From Hofstenia miamia (taxonomy: Eukaryota; Xenacoelomorpha; Acoela; Hofsteniidae): a stretch of DNA of 64,000 nt. The translations under genes and the position numbers were made by a program. The notes under the pieces are model-generated. The model searched no databases. It was not told where the DNA came from and worked only from the letters and a program-made list of their open reading frames with translations. The stretch lies in contig CABFPE010000540.1 in NCBI GenBank assembly GCA_900660155.1, forward strand, positions 142,498 to 206,497, read 5' to 3'. The first letter of the stretch is position 1. Every line of letters starts with the position of its first letter. Below are positions 24,701-38,200 of the stretch, piece by piece.

Positions 24701-27700
24701 CAATAAAACACGAAATTTAAACGACTTAAATGCAAACAACATACCTAAGAAACCATATATGATATTCTGGTTAGGCCACGAAGCAGAAATCGTCATTACA
24801 TTAAACAAGGATAAGCGAGAATATAAAATCAAGAAAATGGAAGCATATTCTATCATAATGTCAAAAAGTTAGCACGGCAATAGATAAATGACACAAAATC
24901 CGACTAACCAATAACGTTGTGGTGTGCAGGGTTAGAATTTTTTTTACAAAAAAACGTTGTAAAACTTCTAAGAATTCACTTCAAGGGTCTAAACTGTTGC
25001 TGAAAACACATATATAGTAGCAAACATAAAATTATGATAAACTTATTATAAACATAAAGTATGAATAGACGAATTCCAAAAATTATTTTGCATAAAATTA
25101 TATTGAATTGGGAGAAAACATTTAAAAAAACTGCAAAAACATGTTTAAAACACTGCTTTAAACAGTGTTTAGAACATCTTATGTCTTAAGCATGCCAACC
25201 CTGCATGATAGAAACCCCTGTGCCGTACTCCAAATATAATATACTCATTAAATTGACTTAATATGAGCCCTTTAGGGTTCATATTAAGTCAATTTAATGA
25301 GTATATTGGCATAGAATCTATTTCACTATTCAAAGATTATTTAACATAAAAAATTCTCACCAGACATTGCAGACATGGAATGGGGTTGGGAATCATCAGA
25401 TCTTGCAAGCTGCCATTCTTCGCTGTCATCAGCTTCTGGATAAGTCAGTGCAACATCTCCATTCCAATCGACAAGTCGCCGCATAACCTCGTTTTTTGAT
25501 TGATTGACATCGCGGTTAAACTCTGCTTCAAATGCCTCTAAGTGATTCCACAAATCTCTAACGTAATCCATTTGAAACAAAACACAGTCGATGCCATCTG
25601 TTTGTACTGAAACTTCAGCTGTATCGTGAGAACAATGGGGCGAAATCACATCAATCTAAGGTTGAAACGGATAACCTTTAAAAATTCTACACCCGTAGTC
25701 ATATTCAATATTCATTAATATTGATATAAAACTAAAATATCAAACGAAAACGCTTGATGGTAAGCTACAGTGAACCACAAATCTATGGAAAAGCTTACAC
25801 AAATGCAACCGCAAAAATCTAAAAAGAAATGCACAATACAAATTGGATAGTTTTCAAATAATGACAATCTGTAAATTAGGTAAATTTATGCGCAAAGCAA
25901 AATTGTACCTCAAATATTTTAATAAAGTGAGAAATTTGATTTTTATTGAAAAATGCTAAATACTTTTTTGTTATAATCATTCTGTAGAATTAAACTACAG
26001 AGGCGTATTCTCTTTATGTGCGAGGTGTGCGCCGCACACCTTCTACCAGTATTTTTATGATTTTAGAGCGTTTTTTCCTATCGCTTATTTGGGAACTGAG
26101 TAAATTTAATACCGCATCAAACTGATTTTTACACTATATTTTTATAAATAGTAATTTGCGATTAAATATAAATATTCCATCGAATTGAGTTGCCATTTTA
26201 ATAACGCATTACTTTCAGTACTTTCTTATAAAACATGTGTCTAAATTACAATTTTGGCAAAATTAAAGCATTTCGATTGTTTTGATCCATAATCTATAAA
26301 TTGGTTTAATTTGTTAGTACATGTATTATGTTGTTACTTCTATCGTGAATGTTGCAATAGGCTAGGTATTGCGACATCCACACTTCAATAGACATTAAAA
26401 AAACAAGGTGTGCGTTCATATTAACGCACACACTAAATTAAGCGTAATCGTGGAGTACGAAATAAACAACTTTTTTACCGGTATAATGTTTCGGTTAATG
26501 GCACCACGTTTGTTAACTTCTCGCAAAACAATTGGATTTGGATAGCTTATTGATGAGGCTCCTGTTCCTTTGAATATCTCTGGTGGCTTACTTGGTCGCT
26601 CCTTTCCATTGAATTTTGTAGTGGGGAATCCTCCCGGCCAGTNNNNNNNNNNNNNNNNNNNNNNNNNNNNNNNNNNNNNNNNNNNNNNNNNNNNNNNNNN
26701 NNNNNNNNNNNNNNNNNNNNNNNNNNNNNNNNNNNNNNNNNNNNNNNNNNNNNNNNNNNNNNNNNNNNNNNNNNNNNNNNNNNNNNNNNNNNTTTTGTAG
26801 TGGGGAATCCTTCCGGCCAGTGCTTTTTGCAAATAACTGTGTTTTGAAATTTTAATTCGTTGAGGAATTCTTGATAACCATGCATCTCTTTCAATTATAT
26901 CATTTGGAAATCTATATGCTGGCACATATGGAGAATTTCTATAATTGGATCTGCACTTATATACACAGCACGTGTTCGGCATACCAAGTAAAGCAAAGTG
27001 ACTAATAATTATTAAAGCATCAATAATAATAACAATGCTTTGCGGTTTTGGGCCTGCAGTCTCACTACACGAGTGTTTGCGTTCACCTCCTGTTTATTTC
27101 GTACTCCACGAGCGTAATCACTGAAATTGCAGCATATATTTGTAGCCGAACGTTATTGATTGGTTCACGAAATATAAATAGATCATTTCGAGGCGTGCGC
27201 TAATGATCCTCGAATGAGAAATCAAACGTCTCACCACTCTCAGTTAATTCCCCGCCAAGCAAACATCAATAAAAATAGAGAAACTTTTTCAAGTTCTACA
27301 TGTACATACATTGGCTGTGGTGGTAAGCTAAAACAAATGTTGGCAGTGGGCTTTATTCTAATTAGACTATTTTAGTGGCTGAAGCAGGTATTAGCAGTAA
27401 ACCAGACAAGCTGACACTGTCATGTGCACAACACGCAGCTCTGGTTGAACGTGGTTCTGAGCCTGCTATTGCAAAGGGGGCTCATCAATACTAGACATAG
27501 GCATTAGTTTACTAATGCTTACGGCCGACGAGAAACATAGTTTCTTAGTCCGCCTTATTAATGACTGCATACAGTACGCTTTAAATGGGTCGCAGAAATG
27601 GAAATTGTAAAAAAAAGAAATGATAAAATAGTAAAGCAACCAAAAACATTTGTTTGTACAAACTTCCAAATGGAAAAGCAGAATCCTGAAAAGGATTCTC

Positions 27701-30700
27701 TCTAATATGTATGTCAAGAAAAAGCACAGAACACAGAGAAGCAAGTGGAATGCCTTAGTTTGGCAAACCCCGCAAAATGTAAAAATACTAATATAATTTG
27801 GGATGCTCTTCAATTAAAAAATCTTATTTAAATATGCACTCTAAGCAACTTGCAATGCCAATATCAACTTAGTACTCAGAAGGTTTGTCATTACTATAAT
27901 CACTAATTCATAAATGTTTATGGAACCATACCGTCGGCATACTACTAATATGGTGTGAATTTATTTAATGTTGTTATATAATTCAAAATTTTTGATCCAA
28001 TTTAGTATCCAATTTCAGTAAAATTTAAAATTTATATTTAAATCTCAAATTTTGTTTGAAAAATTACTTTTTCTATCACGGATTTTAATACACTCTACAA
28101 CAATTTTTTTAAGGTCTTGCATATAAATTTTGGGGTTGTTCTTTAATTTGTCATTTGTGCTATTCTTGTTTTCATCGCCTTAGCTGCAATTTTGAAGTAA
28201 ATTTATCTTGTCTAAAACAACTTCAATTCATAGTGACATTGCAAAGTGATTATTTTTAAATTTGGACATAAAAAATTAATACGGGGGGGGTTAATACTAT
28301 AAGAAACTCACCTATTTTAACTCTATAAATATAGTATGGTTATAGTTGATGAAAATTTTAGGAACTAGATTATTACAAACCTTACAAATAAGCTGATTTG
28401 CATGCATTATTCCGTAAGTATATGTTCATTTTTTTATCTCAAGATAGTGTTGAAGCACTTAAAATTTTCTATTCCCATTAAAAAACATAAATATTTTTTA
28501 AGTTTATGTTTGTTTATTGTTAGAATACTTATTTAAATTCTGATCCATTTCGTGTTGAAAATTAAAATTTTTTTAAAAGTTCGAATCGGATCTTAAACTG
28601 TTGGATGCGATTCCATCTCTGCCGGGTAATCAATTTTTGCTTTCATGCCAAATATAGAGGTTCGAAAATAATAGCAAATGAGTCTTGGTTGAAATTGAAA
28701 AGTTGGTCTGATCACGTACTGGTCCTGTCTGATGTTTTAATATTTCGTGATGTTGTTAAATAAACTAACAAATATTTTACATGATATCTGATTTTAAGAA
28801 ATATTCATTTGAATCATATTTTACGTTAATGTAGAGTGTATTTGAAAAATTATGCATTTAATCATGTGGTGGATGGCTTCAAGTTTAAGCAATTACTGCA
28901 CTGATCTCCATTGTAAATTTCGAAACTTTCAGTTCAGTATTGATGTGTTTTTATTTAATACAATGACGAAACCAAACCGAACCACTAGCAACTCTGCACC
29001 GCACACTAGGCAAAGTGGCCAATGCTCCGCCACTGAAACTAGATACATATAAACTAACTAAATATGTATTAACTGTTGACATTTCATTCTTGTGGAAGAC
29101 AATTAAAATATGCAATCTTATAAATCGAGATACATTAAATATTATAGAATATCTTAGCACTAACGTAAAGTTACATTTTGAATTAAAATTAAATTTTACC
29201 TGATTTATGAGCACGAAACGGTTACACAGTGTCTAATACAGTTTTACAAATTCATGCTACTTTTTTGCATTATATATTTGGCTTTGGTGGAATAAAATTG
29301 CAAAATATAGCTTTGAGCACATAATGGGAAAAAGAATTTTATTCTTTGTCTAACAGCCGGAGAAAAAATTTGAGGCATGCCTTAATAATAGCTATAGATG
29401 CATAGGTTAAGATTGCCCCCAAAAATTTTTTGATTAATCGAAAATTTTGAAATATCAACGATTTTTGCTGAATAGACGTGATTATATGGAAATATTCCAT
29501 TTTTGATGTTGAGTAAATTAAAATTTTGTGTTGGGCATTTAGGTGATATCATCATTGGATACATAAGGTCGAATAAATCAGTATTGGAAGCTATGATTAA
29601 GCACTTTATTGCTTAGAAAAATTGTAACGATTCGTAAAAGAAATTAAATCCAAATGTAATACTTACAAATTTTGAGATACAAAGTATATATATATATATC
29701 GATGAGAAAAATGTGGAGCCAAGAGGAAGTCAACCCCGTAAGATGATCTATTCTTGATGCGCACTATACGTAAGGAACCACTCATAACGGCTGACCAACT
29801 GCGCACCAAATGGTAGGAAGGCGTTAATGTCACATGACGCAGTGTGCGACGAAGACTCCATGAGATGGATTGCCTTGCCGTCAGGCCTCGATAGGTGTCA
29901 CGACTGTCAGGCCAAATAAATGAAAGCGCCTTGCCTTCGGCCGTCAGCATGCTAATTCGACTGTGAAAGACTTTAAGAAGATTGCTTTTTCAGCAATGAG
30001 TCAATTTTCGAGTATTAGCAAGATTCGCGACAACGTGTCTGACAGCTAATCGGGTCACCCGTTTCAGTGCAGGAGCGAGAAAGGAATTCAACCAAGATTA
30101 TGATGTGGGGAATGTTTTCTTATCATGGAACTGATAGGCTCCATTTCTGCGAAGTTTCCATGAACGCAGCATCCTACCTACAAATGATGCAAACAAGAAT
30201 GGTGCAGCAATTTCGTGAACAGTGTCTGGATAAGGACGGAATATTTATGCATGCCACACGGCTCGTCTTCTGAAGCCCTATTTTGATAACATCAACGTTA
30301 TTAAACTATCCGGCAATAATCCTTACCTAAATACAATAGAAATCTTGCGGGTCATCATTAAAAGTCGGCTAGCTGCAGAAAAAAACCACAACCAAACAGA
30401 AGTTGATAGCTAAGATCATAAATATTTGGCATCACGATCCTACAATTACTGATATGTTGCACAATCTTGTTGACAGCATGCCACGCAGAATTGCAGGCGT
30501 GATTAAAGCGAAAGATGGCCACAGTAAATATTGACTGTTTTTGAACCGTTATTCTGCGTGATTGGTTGATTTTTCCATTATATTTGTAGCTTTAATTGTC
30601 TGATTGGCAATGGTTCTAATAATATGTCCAAACAAATTTTTACATTTAGGTATCTTATTTGGTAGTTTGCCTGAGACCAGTTAATATTGTTGTGTAATGT

Positions 30701-33700
30701 AGGTTTGCATCTTAATTTGTTGTACTGGCAAGATTATCAAACCATCGCAAGAAAATAAAAAAATGAGGCGGTTCTATTAAAATTTCTTAGACTGTATATA
30801 TATATATATATATTTCAAAATTATTGATAAAAAATTATTTGATTTTATCAATATAATTACATGTATATTCATGGATCCCTGAATATTCCAAAATAATTTC
30901 CATTTTTTGAATCAGCGGATAAATCCTTTCGAATACTCTCTATACACTTTACTTTACGAAATGTATGACCGAATTTGATTTTAACTTGCGATTTAACCAC
31001 TATTGGGTAGCAATTGTTGAACATTCATGTGGGTTTAGCCAATATGCACAACGATTATAATTCTTTGTTGATAGATAATCCTATCAGAATGAATGCATAA
31101 CTTCTTCCAAATTCTCTTATGTGTGATAACACGATTATGCAAAATTTTACAATGCGTGGTGTTCTTAATAATATGGACAATTCTCCACACCGGTCAAAAG
31201 TATTAAGAAATTAGAAGTACATTTGCATTTGCTATATTAAAATTCAGCACTAGAGGCGCTGTTCATCAGAATTTCATATAATTTTATGTAATAAATAACT
31301 CATTGGTGCCTGAGGAAGTAAAGGTGTGAAAAAATACAACAGTATATAAGAACTATATATATAATAATGATCACCAACATCTAGCTACGGCCCAAATTAA
31401 AAAATTAAAATAGTCATATTTATCTCCTAGATTGGTGACCAGCATTCTTAGGGATTGTGTTTCTTGCTGACTAACTCAATATCAGAAAGGGAGGTGTTTA
31501 TGGAAAACAAAATAATCGATAAGTGATCTGGGCAAAAAAGTTTGGGTATAGAAATTGTTAATTATATGGATTGTATTTTCAAAGATCTCGTATAAACTAT
31601 TATTTTTTGAAAACGGGATAATGCACATACATTGTTTCATTTCCAATCAAAACCACTTAGCAAACATTGCAAAAAAACAATGTCGGTAAACGGAACATTT
31701 TTTCAAAAAGCATACCGTTTGAACACTTTGGTTCTCAACACCACCTTCGGCACCCATACTGAAAATGCCAGAGTCTGCATCATCAAGAGAAAGAGTAGAA
31801 TAAGTAGGAGATTTGCACAAGAGAGCCCGTAGCTGTACTACTTCATTACGCAAACGAGTGATTTCGACAGAAGAACTTCCCGTGTTAGGCTTCTTGTGAA
31901 TTGAGGAACCACCGCGAGTAACAACACACCGAGCTCTTGCTGCAAAACGTAAAGTGGCTAACGTTTCGGATGGTGCAGCTGGACCCACTGTTGCAAGAAT
32001 GTAGGTCTTACCACAGAGAAGAGCATCTCGCAATAGTCGAGTTAACACCGAGTCTCTACAAGGAACATGAGAAGCACCAGAAGCCAAAGCATCCAAAACC
32101 CTCGTCAAGCAAGTAAGACTGCGATTGATAGCTGTTCCGTCTTTTAACCTAGTACGTTCACTTCCTAAAATAGAACATCATACTAAAAATGAATTTAAAG
32201 ACAATTATTCTATAAACTCAAAGTTTTGCAATTGATTAGAAAACAACACAGTCTTTCTTCAATTTCCCCATAGGAACTAGTTTGCATGCAAATAGTTGAT
32301 GATATCTAGCCTCTTTCCAAGTAATGAAAAACTTACAAGGCTAGAAGGACTCCACATATCTAATGAATTTCAATTGTAGCTTAGGCTGGGGTTTAACTAA
32401 TTGAGCTACAAAAATAATGAAAATCCAAGAACTACTTTATGAAATTTATTTAAATAAAAGTGCATTAATTCACAATGACGATAGATTCGGAAATCTCTTT
32501 CTCGAGGGAACCTTATCAAATTATGGAAACATTCCGATATTTCAGATTATTTCGAAAATAAAAAAAGGAAGCAAATTAACTAATATAAACATTTAAAATG
32601 TGTGTTTAGATCATTTCAACTTGAAATTTGCTGCCAACTCTATATAGAAATTATAAAGTAATTTTCAAATAAAAGTGGCCGCGATTCTACGATGGAAAAG
32701 GCATGTCTATATTGTTGATTTCATAAAATCACTTTAGGTTTAATCATGAACATTACTGGTTGAAAAATACTAAATTACAATTCCTTCAAAACTTGAATGT
32801 TTTCAAAAAGCAAATAATTAGGTGAACAGCTATTTCTTTCCTATCATCTATTTTATATAAAGCCACTCTCAATTTTCTTCCGCAATGCCTTGCTCTAACA
32901 ATAACTCACCCAATATCACATCATTTTCTGACTGTCATCTCATATTAGGTTCAATTTAACTGAACCGCCCAAAGAAATCTCTATGCTTCATTCATAAAGT
33001 TAAATGAGCAAATTGTGAATATTGACTGATTAATTTCACATTGGTGCACTAAACCAACTCTTACTCTTGATTTTAAAGCTTTCAATTATTCAATGTGAGT
33101 TATTTTTTCAAGATTCTGAAAAATACACTTCCAAATCCTTTGCACATTCTAGTCTATTGTAATTTACTTCTAATTACTAAACATATGAAGGGTTCAGCGG
33201 TAATTCAGCTTTCTTACTGAAGACAGATTCCGTTTGAAATTTTCAATCACACATGAATGCATTATTTTTCTTTCTAGCTTTTATGAATTATTCTTCGTGA
33301 ATCTGAAGAGCATTTCAAAATTCTCAATTGCTTAATGGCTGCAAAAAACTCACAAGCTTTCAATTGCATAGATATGTATTACAACTCGCATGTGATTTAC
33401 GATAGAATGTTTAACCTCATTTATTAACTATGAACACCGACGCGATGGCTTTGAAAACCAAATATAAAAGGTAATTACAATTTTTGAGAGCATGGTCATA
33501 TCGCCACACTCTTACTTCAGAAGCGACTTCGATGAATATAAACACTTCAATTTAAAAACTTTCCTTATTATTGATTTAACTCTAAAAAACTAAACGTCAC
33601 CATAGTTATCATCAACTCAATTTAAATCTGCAATGAAAAGCAAGGTAGTCTTCGAAGTAAAATTGTTGAAAATTAGATAAAAAGCAATAGTATTTGTATG

Positions 33701-35229
33701 TAAAGGTATGTAAAGGATTACAATAGTAATATTTCTATACATTTAGGTCCGAAATGTTAGTTGATTATATTATCAAACACAGCTACTTTGAAGTAAAAAA
33801 TAAAAATTTAATAAAAATGAAATAATACATGTATATTCGCTCGTCATAATAATACTCAATGAATCACTATTTTTTTGTTCAAAGTAGACCCAATCTATGG
33901 TATTTAAATAAAGTCTTGCTCATATCATTTAAGAAAATTGCACACTAAACTGCTGTTTAATTTGGCAAAAGATTTAACTGAAAAATGTGTTAACAGTCGC
34001 ATGTGAAAACGCACCAGTGCGTTAGACGCAATTTAATAAACGCACTATACTGAATCATTAATTTAATTAAGTTAAAATTAACTTAACTTTAACAAAAGAA
34101 TAAATCCACTAATGAAATTGCTAACATACCTGCAGAAAATATATAAATTGTACTGAATATGTTCAGTTCATGTACTCTAATATATAGAACAAACAAGTTC
34201 AAATACAAATGTAAAATTCAAAAATATTAAATTACATGTATATAAGTACAAAAATTAACAATATCTACAGGACGCTGGATACAAAAAACCTCCTGCTACT
34301 GACTCTAGATGCAATAAGGATACAAAATACATGGTTTGAATACACTGTGCCTTTATAGTTTGTCACGAAACAGATTGAAAATTTCGGTATTTCATAATTT
34401 AGAAATTTCGTAGCATGAAAATTGTATATTAAATTTGTTGATTTGATACTAGTTCTTAACTTTTAAACCGCCATTAATAATAAATTGTTAGCTTTTTGAA
34501 GTATAGAAAATCTGAATGGAAATCCTTTGAACAGATGAAAATGGTTTGCAAAGTAATAGTTGACTGTTTCGTATAATCAACAAACTTGGTGTCAACCTGC
34601 TAACTTCATTTCCCATTTGTTCCGAAATACATTTTAAATGATAACAATGAAATTAAACCCTTCAAAAAATGCAGCTAATTTTTCATCCTTCCAGATACAG
34701 TCAAGCTCGAGCCGGTTGAACGGCAGACCAGGGCATAAGTGATAAAACGGTTCTCTACATATATTTTTAAGAATGAAATTTAACGTTAGCATGAATATGT
34801 TTTTGACGTGAAAACAACAACTATATTTTGTTGAAATTTTCATTGTGAGCTATGGCTCATGTGGTTAAGCTATTGTAATGCGCTTAGCTGTATGTCAGAG
34901 GTTAACATCTTTTGTGCAGAACGGTGATTTTTCATCGTGATTTTATTGATTAAAAAAACCTTAAATTTGCGTCTATTTTTGTACAAAGCATGTATATCAG
35001 GAGACGTAGTTTGAGGCAAAAAATAATCTAAACACGAATAGTTCACAATAAAATTGAGTGTAACTTAACTAAGAACTCGCACTCAGTATCTAAAGCAAAG
35101 AAATTTCAAAAAATTCAAAGTTTGGAAAAAATATTTCAAAGGATTTTCTCCCTTATTTTTGATGAAGAATCCCGCGCTCTGCACCATGGATTTAGAAGAG
35201 CCCACTGTGTTGAGTACACTTTTTTCATA

Positions 35230-35260
<31 letters not shown>

Positions 35261-38200
35261 GGAGCGAAACATGGATTCGAATAAATTTTTAATTTAATAA
35301 CAATATTATAAAAGCTTTTAGACATTTTAATATCGACATGACTTTCTTTGTACATTTGTATGTGCTTAAAGCAAAATAGTTTGTGTGTAAACGTCCAACA
35401 CAACAGATCAATTGACACAATTAAAACATACGGTAGAATTGCATTCCTTTAGAGATAAAAATTCAGTCAGAATATAAATTTTATTATCAATCCCCATCAA
35501 TCATTACTTCGAATTTTATTCAGTTCTGTAAACAGCAGCACTCTGTAGATTTCAATTGAACAACTACGAGTACAAGCAGTAAAATTGTCAATATACTTTT
35601 GCAAAAACTATGAAAATTGTATCTATAAACTGAAATTTGCAGTTTTTGTTTATTACAAAATGGAAAACGTGTCTATTCGACACTCACACATGCTATATAA
35701 TGTGTTTGAATTAATCATCAGTTAATTCAAGTTTATGATAATAACCGACGGTTTCACTTAAATACATGTACATTGAAAATTATCATTTTCCCATACTCAA
35801 TTCCAATTTAAACATATACATGTGCTTCATTGAATTTAGGGTTACCTGCAAGATCCACACACCACAACTGCTGTAAAGAAGTAGGACTTTCCAATTTGAG
35901 CAAAAGTGCGGCATGACTACGACTACTTTGCGAGTTTTGGCAAGTGGCAGCTGTAACTCTGTGCTTTGCAGCCTTTTGAATGAGAGTGTGTAAGGTTTCA
36001 GGAGATGTAATAATATATTTCGATAATCCCTGAATTATGACACCTTCTCGAGGATGCTCTCGAATTTTTAAAGGTTCCTGAGAATCGCTCAACAAATCGC
36101 GAACCTAAATGAAAGCTTGATATCTATAGTAAAGGTTGTGACAAATCCATACTACAGTAGTACATTTGAATTGGGGTCACTGAATCTTCGAAATCATTTG
36201 ATTAAATCCAGAGGTGGAGGTGTGCCAGGTTGTCCCATGGTTCAAAGCGGGTTATTTAATTGACAAGAGGCATGGTAAACGAGATCTGTTGGAATACTAT
36301 TATTTAAAAATATAATGGTGTTTACAAACATGAATTATATTAAAAAAGAATAATTACTTTTTTATAAGACAAATTATGATTACACGGTAGCCATTCATCA
36401 TTACAAAAAAATAACGATCAGAAAAGGGGGACTTATTACCTTAATACATAAAAGCAGTCCTAAGCTAAAATTAAAATTTGAAACATCAACTTCTCAATTT
36501 CTTTTATCGAACAAAAATGAATTGTTTGTAAATTTTTACCTGGGGAAAAATGATTACAAGCCACAATTAATGATATTTATAAATATATAGAAATTATTAA
36601 GCCATCATCAATTGTTAATGGGTGATTCTAACTGCTTCGAAACCATGGATCACGTGCAGAACTCTAGGGCAGCACCAAATATTACACTAGCTAGATTCAA
36701 CTATCTTAAAGAAACTATTTTATCTAAGTACAATTTAGCGGACACTGCGAAGCTGTGCAATAACATCAGGCACACATATTATAATAAAACTTCTAATTAC
36801 TCTTNGAGCAACAAGTGGTTAAAGAAGGCAGGACTAAGAAGAGAAACAGAAACACTGATAATGGCAGCATAGGAGCAAGCAATAAGAACAAACTGGGTGA
36901 AGAAGCATATAGACAGAAGAGTAGAAGTAAATGATAAGCGTAGGCTATGTAAGAAAGAGGCGGAGACAGTAGATCATCTGATAGCAGGGTGTGAGAAGTT
37001 GGCACAGAATGAGTATAAATTCAGTCATGAAAAGGTGGGAAGAATGGTTCACTGGAGTTTGAGTAGGCAACATGGATTAGAAGCAGGAGACAAGTGGTAT
37101 GAGCACAAGCCACAGGGCGCCATAGAAAATGAGAAGGTTAAGATAGTGTGGGACTTCAACATACAGACAAGCAAGGTGCTAGAAGCACGGAGGCCATACA
37201 TAGTAGTAGTGGACAAAGAGAAAAGATTGGGAACTGTGATAGACATAGCAACCAATATTAACACTATGACCAAATTTGTTCCTGTTAAATAAATTCGGCC
37301 GAAGACCAGATCAAAAGTTAACAAGTCAAGAAGCAGACAATAGTATCTCAAAACAGACAAAGAAAGGCTACAAGGATGCTTAATGTAAAAAGAATGTAAT
37401 AAAGACATTAAAACTCTTGCATTCTTCGATCAGACTGTTTCGTTAAACGTAAATCCTAATCCTTGGAGTTTTTATATTATCTACTAGAATTCTCAATGCT
37501 TTCTCTGGCAATTCAATGCCTTAAACTAAACTTTATAGTAAAAGCAAACATTACATTGCGATGTCATTTTACGTCGAAAGTGTCGCATTTAAATATTACA
37601 CATTGCACACACGTTTGCATTATTAGCAGAATGATTTATTCATACAACGTTAATCTTTGAAACTAACTGTCCATTCCAATTAAAATACATGTTTACGTAT
37701 TAATGATATGCGCTATTGATAATTTACTTTGCATCAATAACAAATAGAACTTAATAAATTTAAAATTCATCAAAAGATATAATGTTCAGTGTATTGTTCA
37801 CTTTTATAACATTAAAATTTTGTTAAAAGTTGCTATTGCCTGTTTTGTTATACAGTTTATTAGGTTAGTATCAACTCTGAATACTAAATAATTTGAAAGA
37901 CTCGCAATGAGTCTCATTAAAACTAAAATATTTGATTAAGTAGCAATACCCTTTACTGTTAGCGCCACTAATGAAATGCAACATAAATCGATAAGCTTAT
38001 TTGTGACTCAATAAATTCGAGAAAATTACCGCACAGTTGCTGTGACTGTGCTATTGCTGCTCTGCTTTATTTTGCAAAGCCCTAAATTCAGCAATAAAAT
38101 TACATTTTTATCTTAAATATTCATTAAATGAAAGGAAGAACTATGCAAAAAATACTGAAAGCGCGAAATTCTTAAAGCACTTAGTGAGGTAAAACGAGCC

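Noticed and set aside
25238-25307. microRNA precursor
   Set aside because: The 2-base loop and near-perfect pairing are unlike usual precursors; no expression evidence.
26018-26432. A second transposon defined by GTGTGCG inverted words around the left flank of the P-like element
   Set aside because: Ends, target duplication and coding content could not be established.
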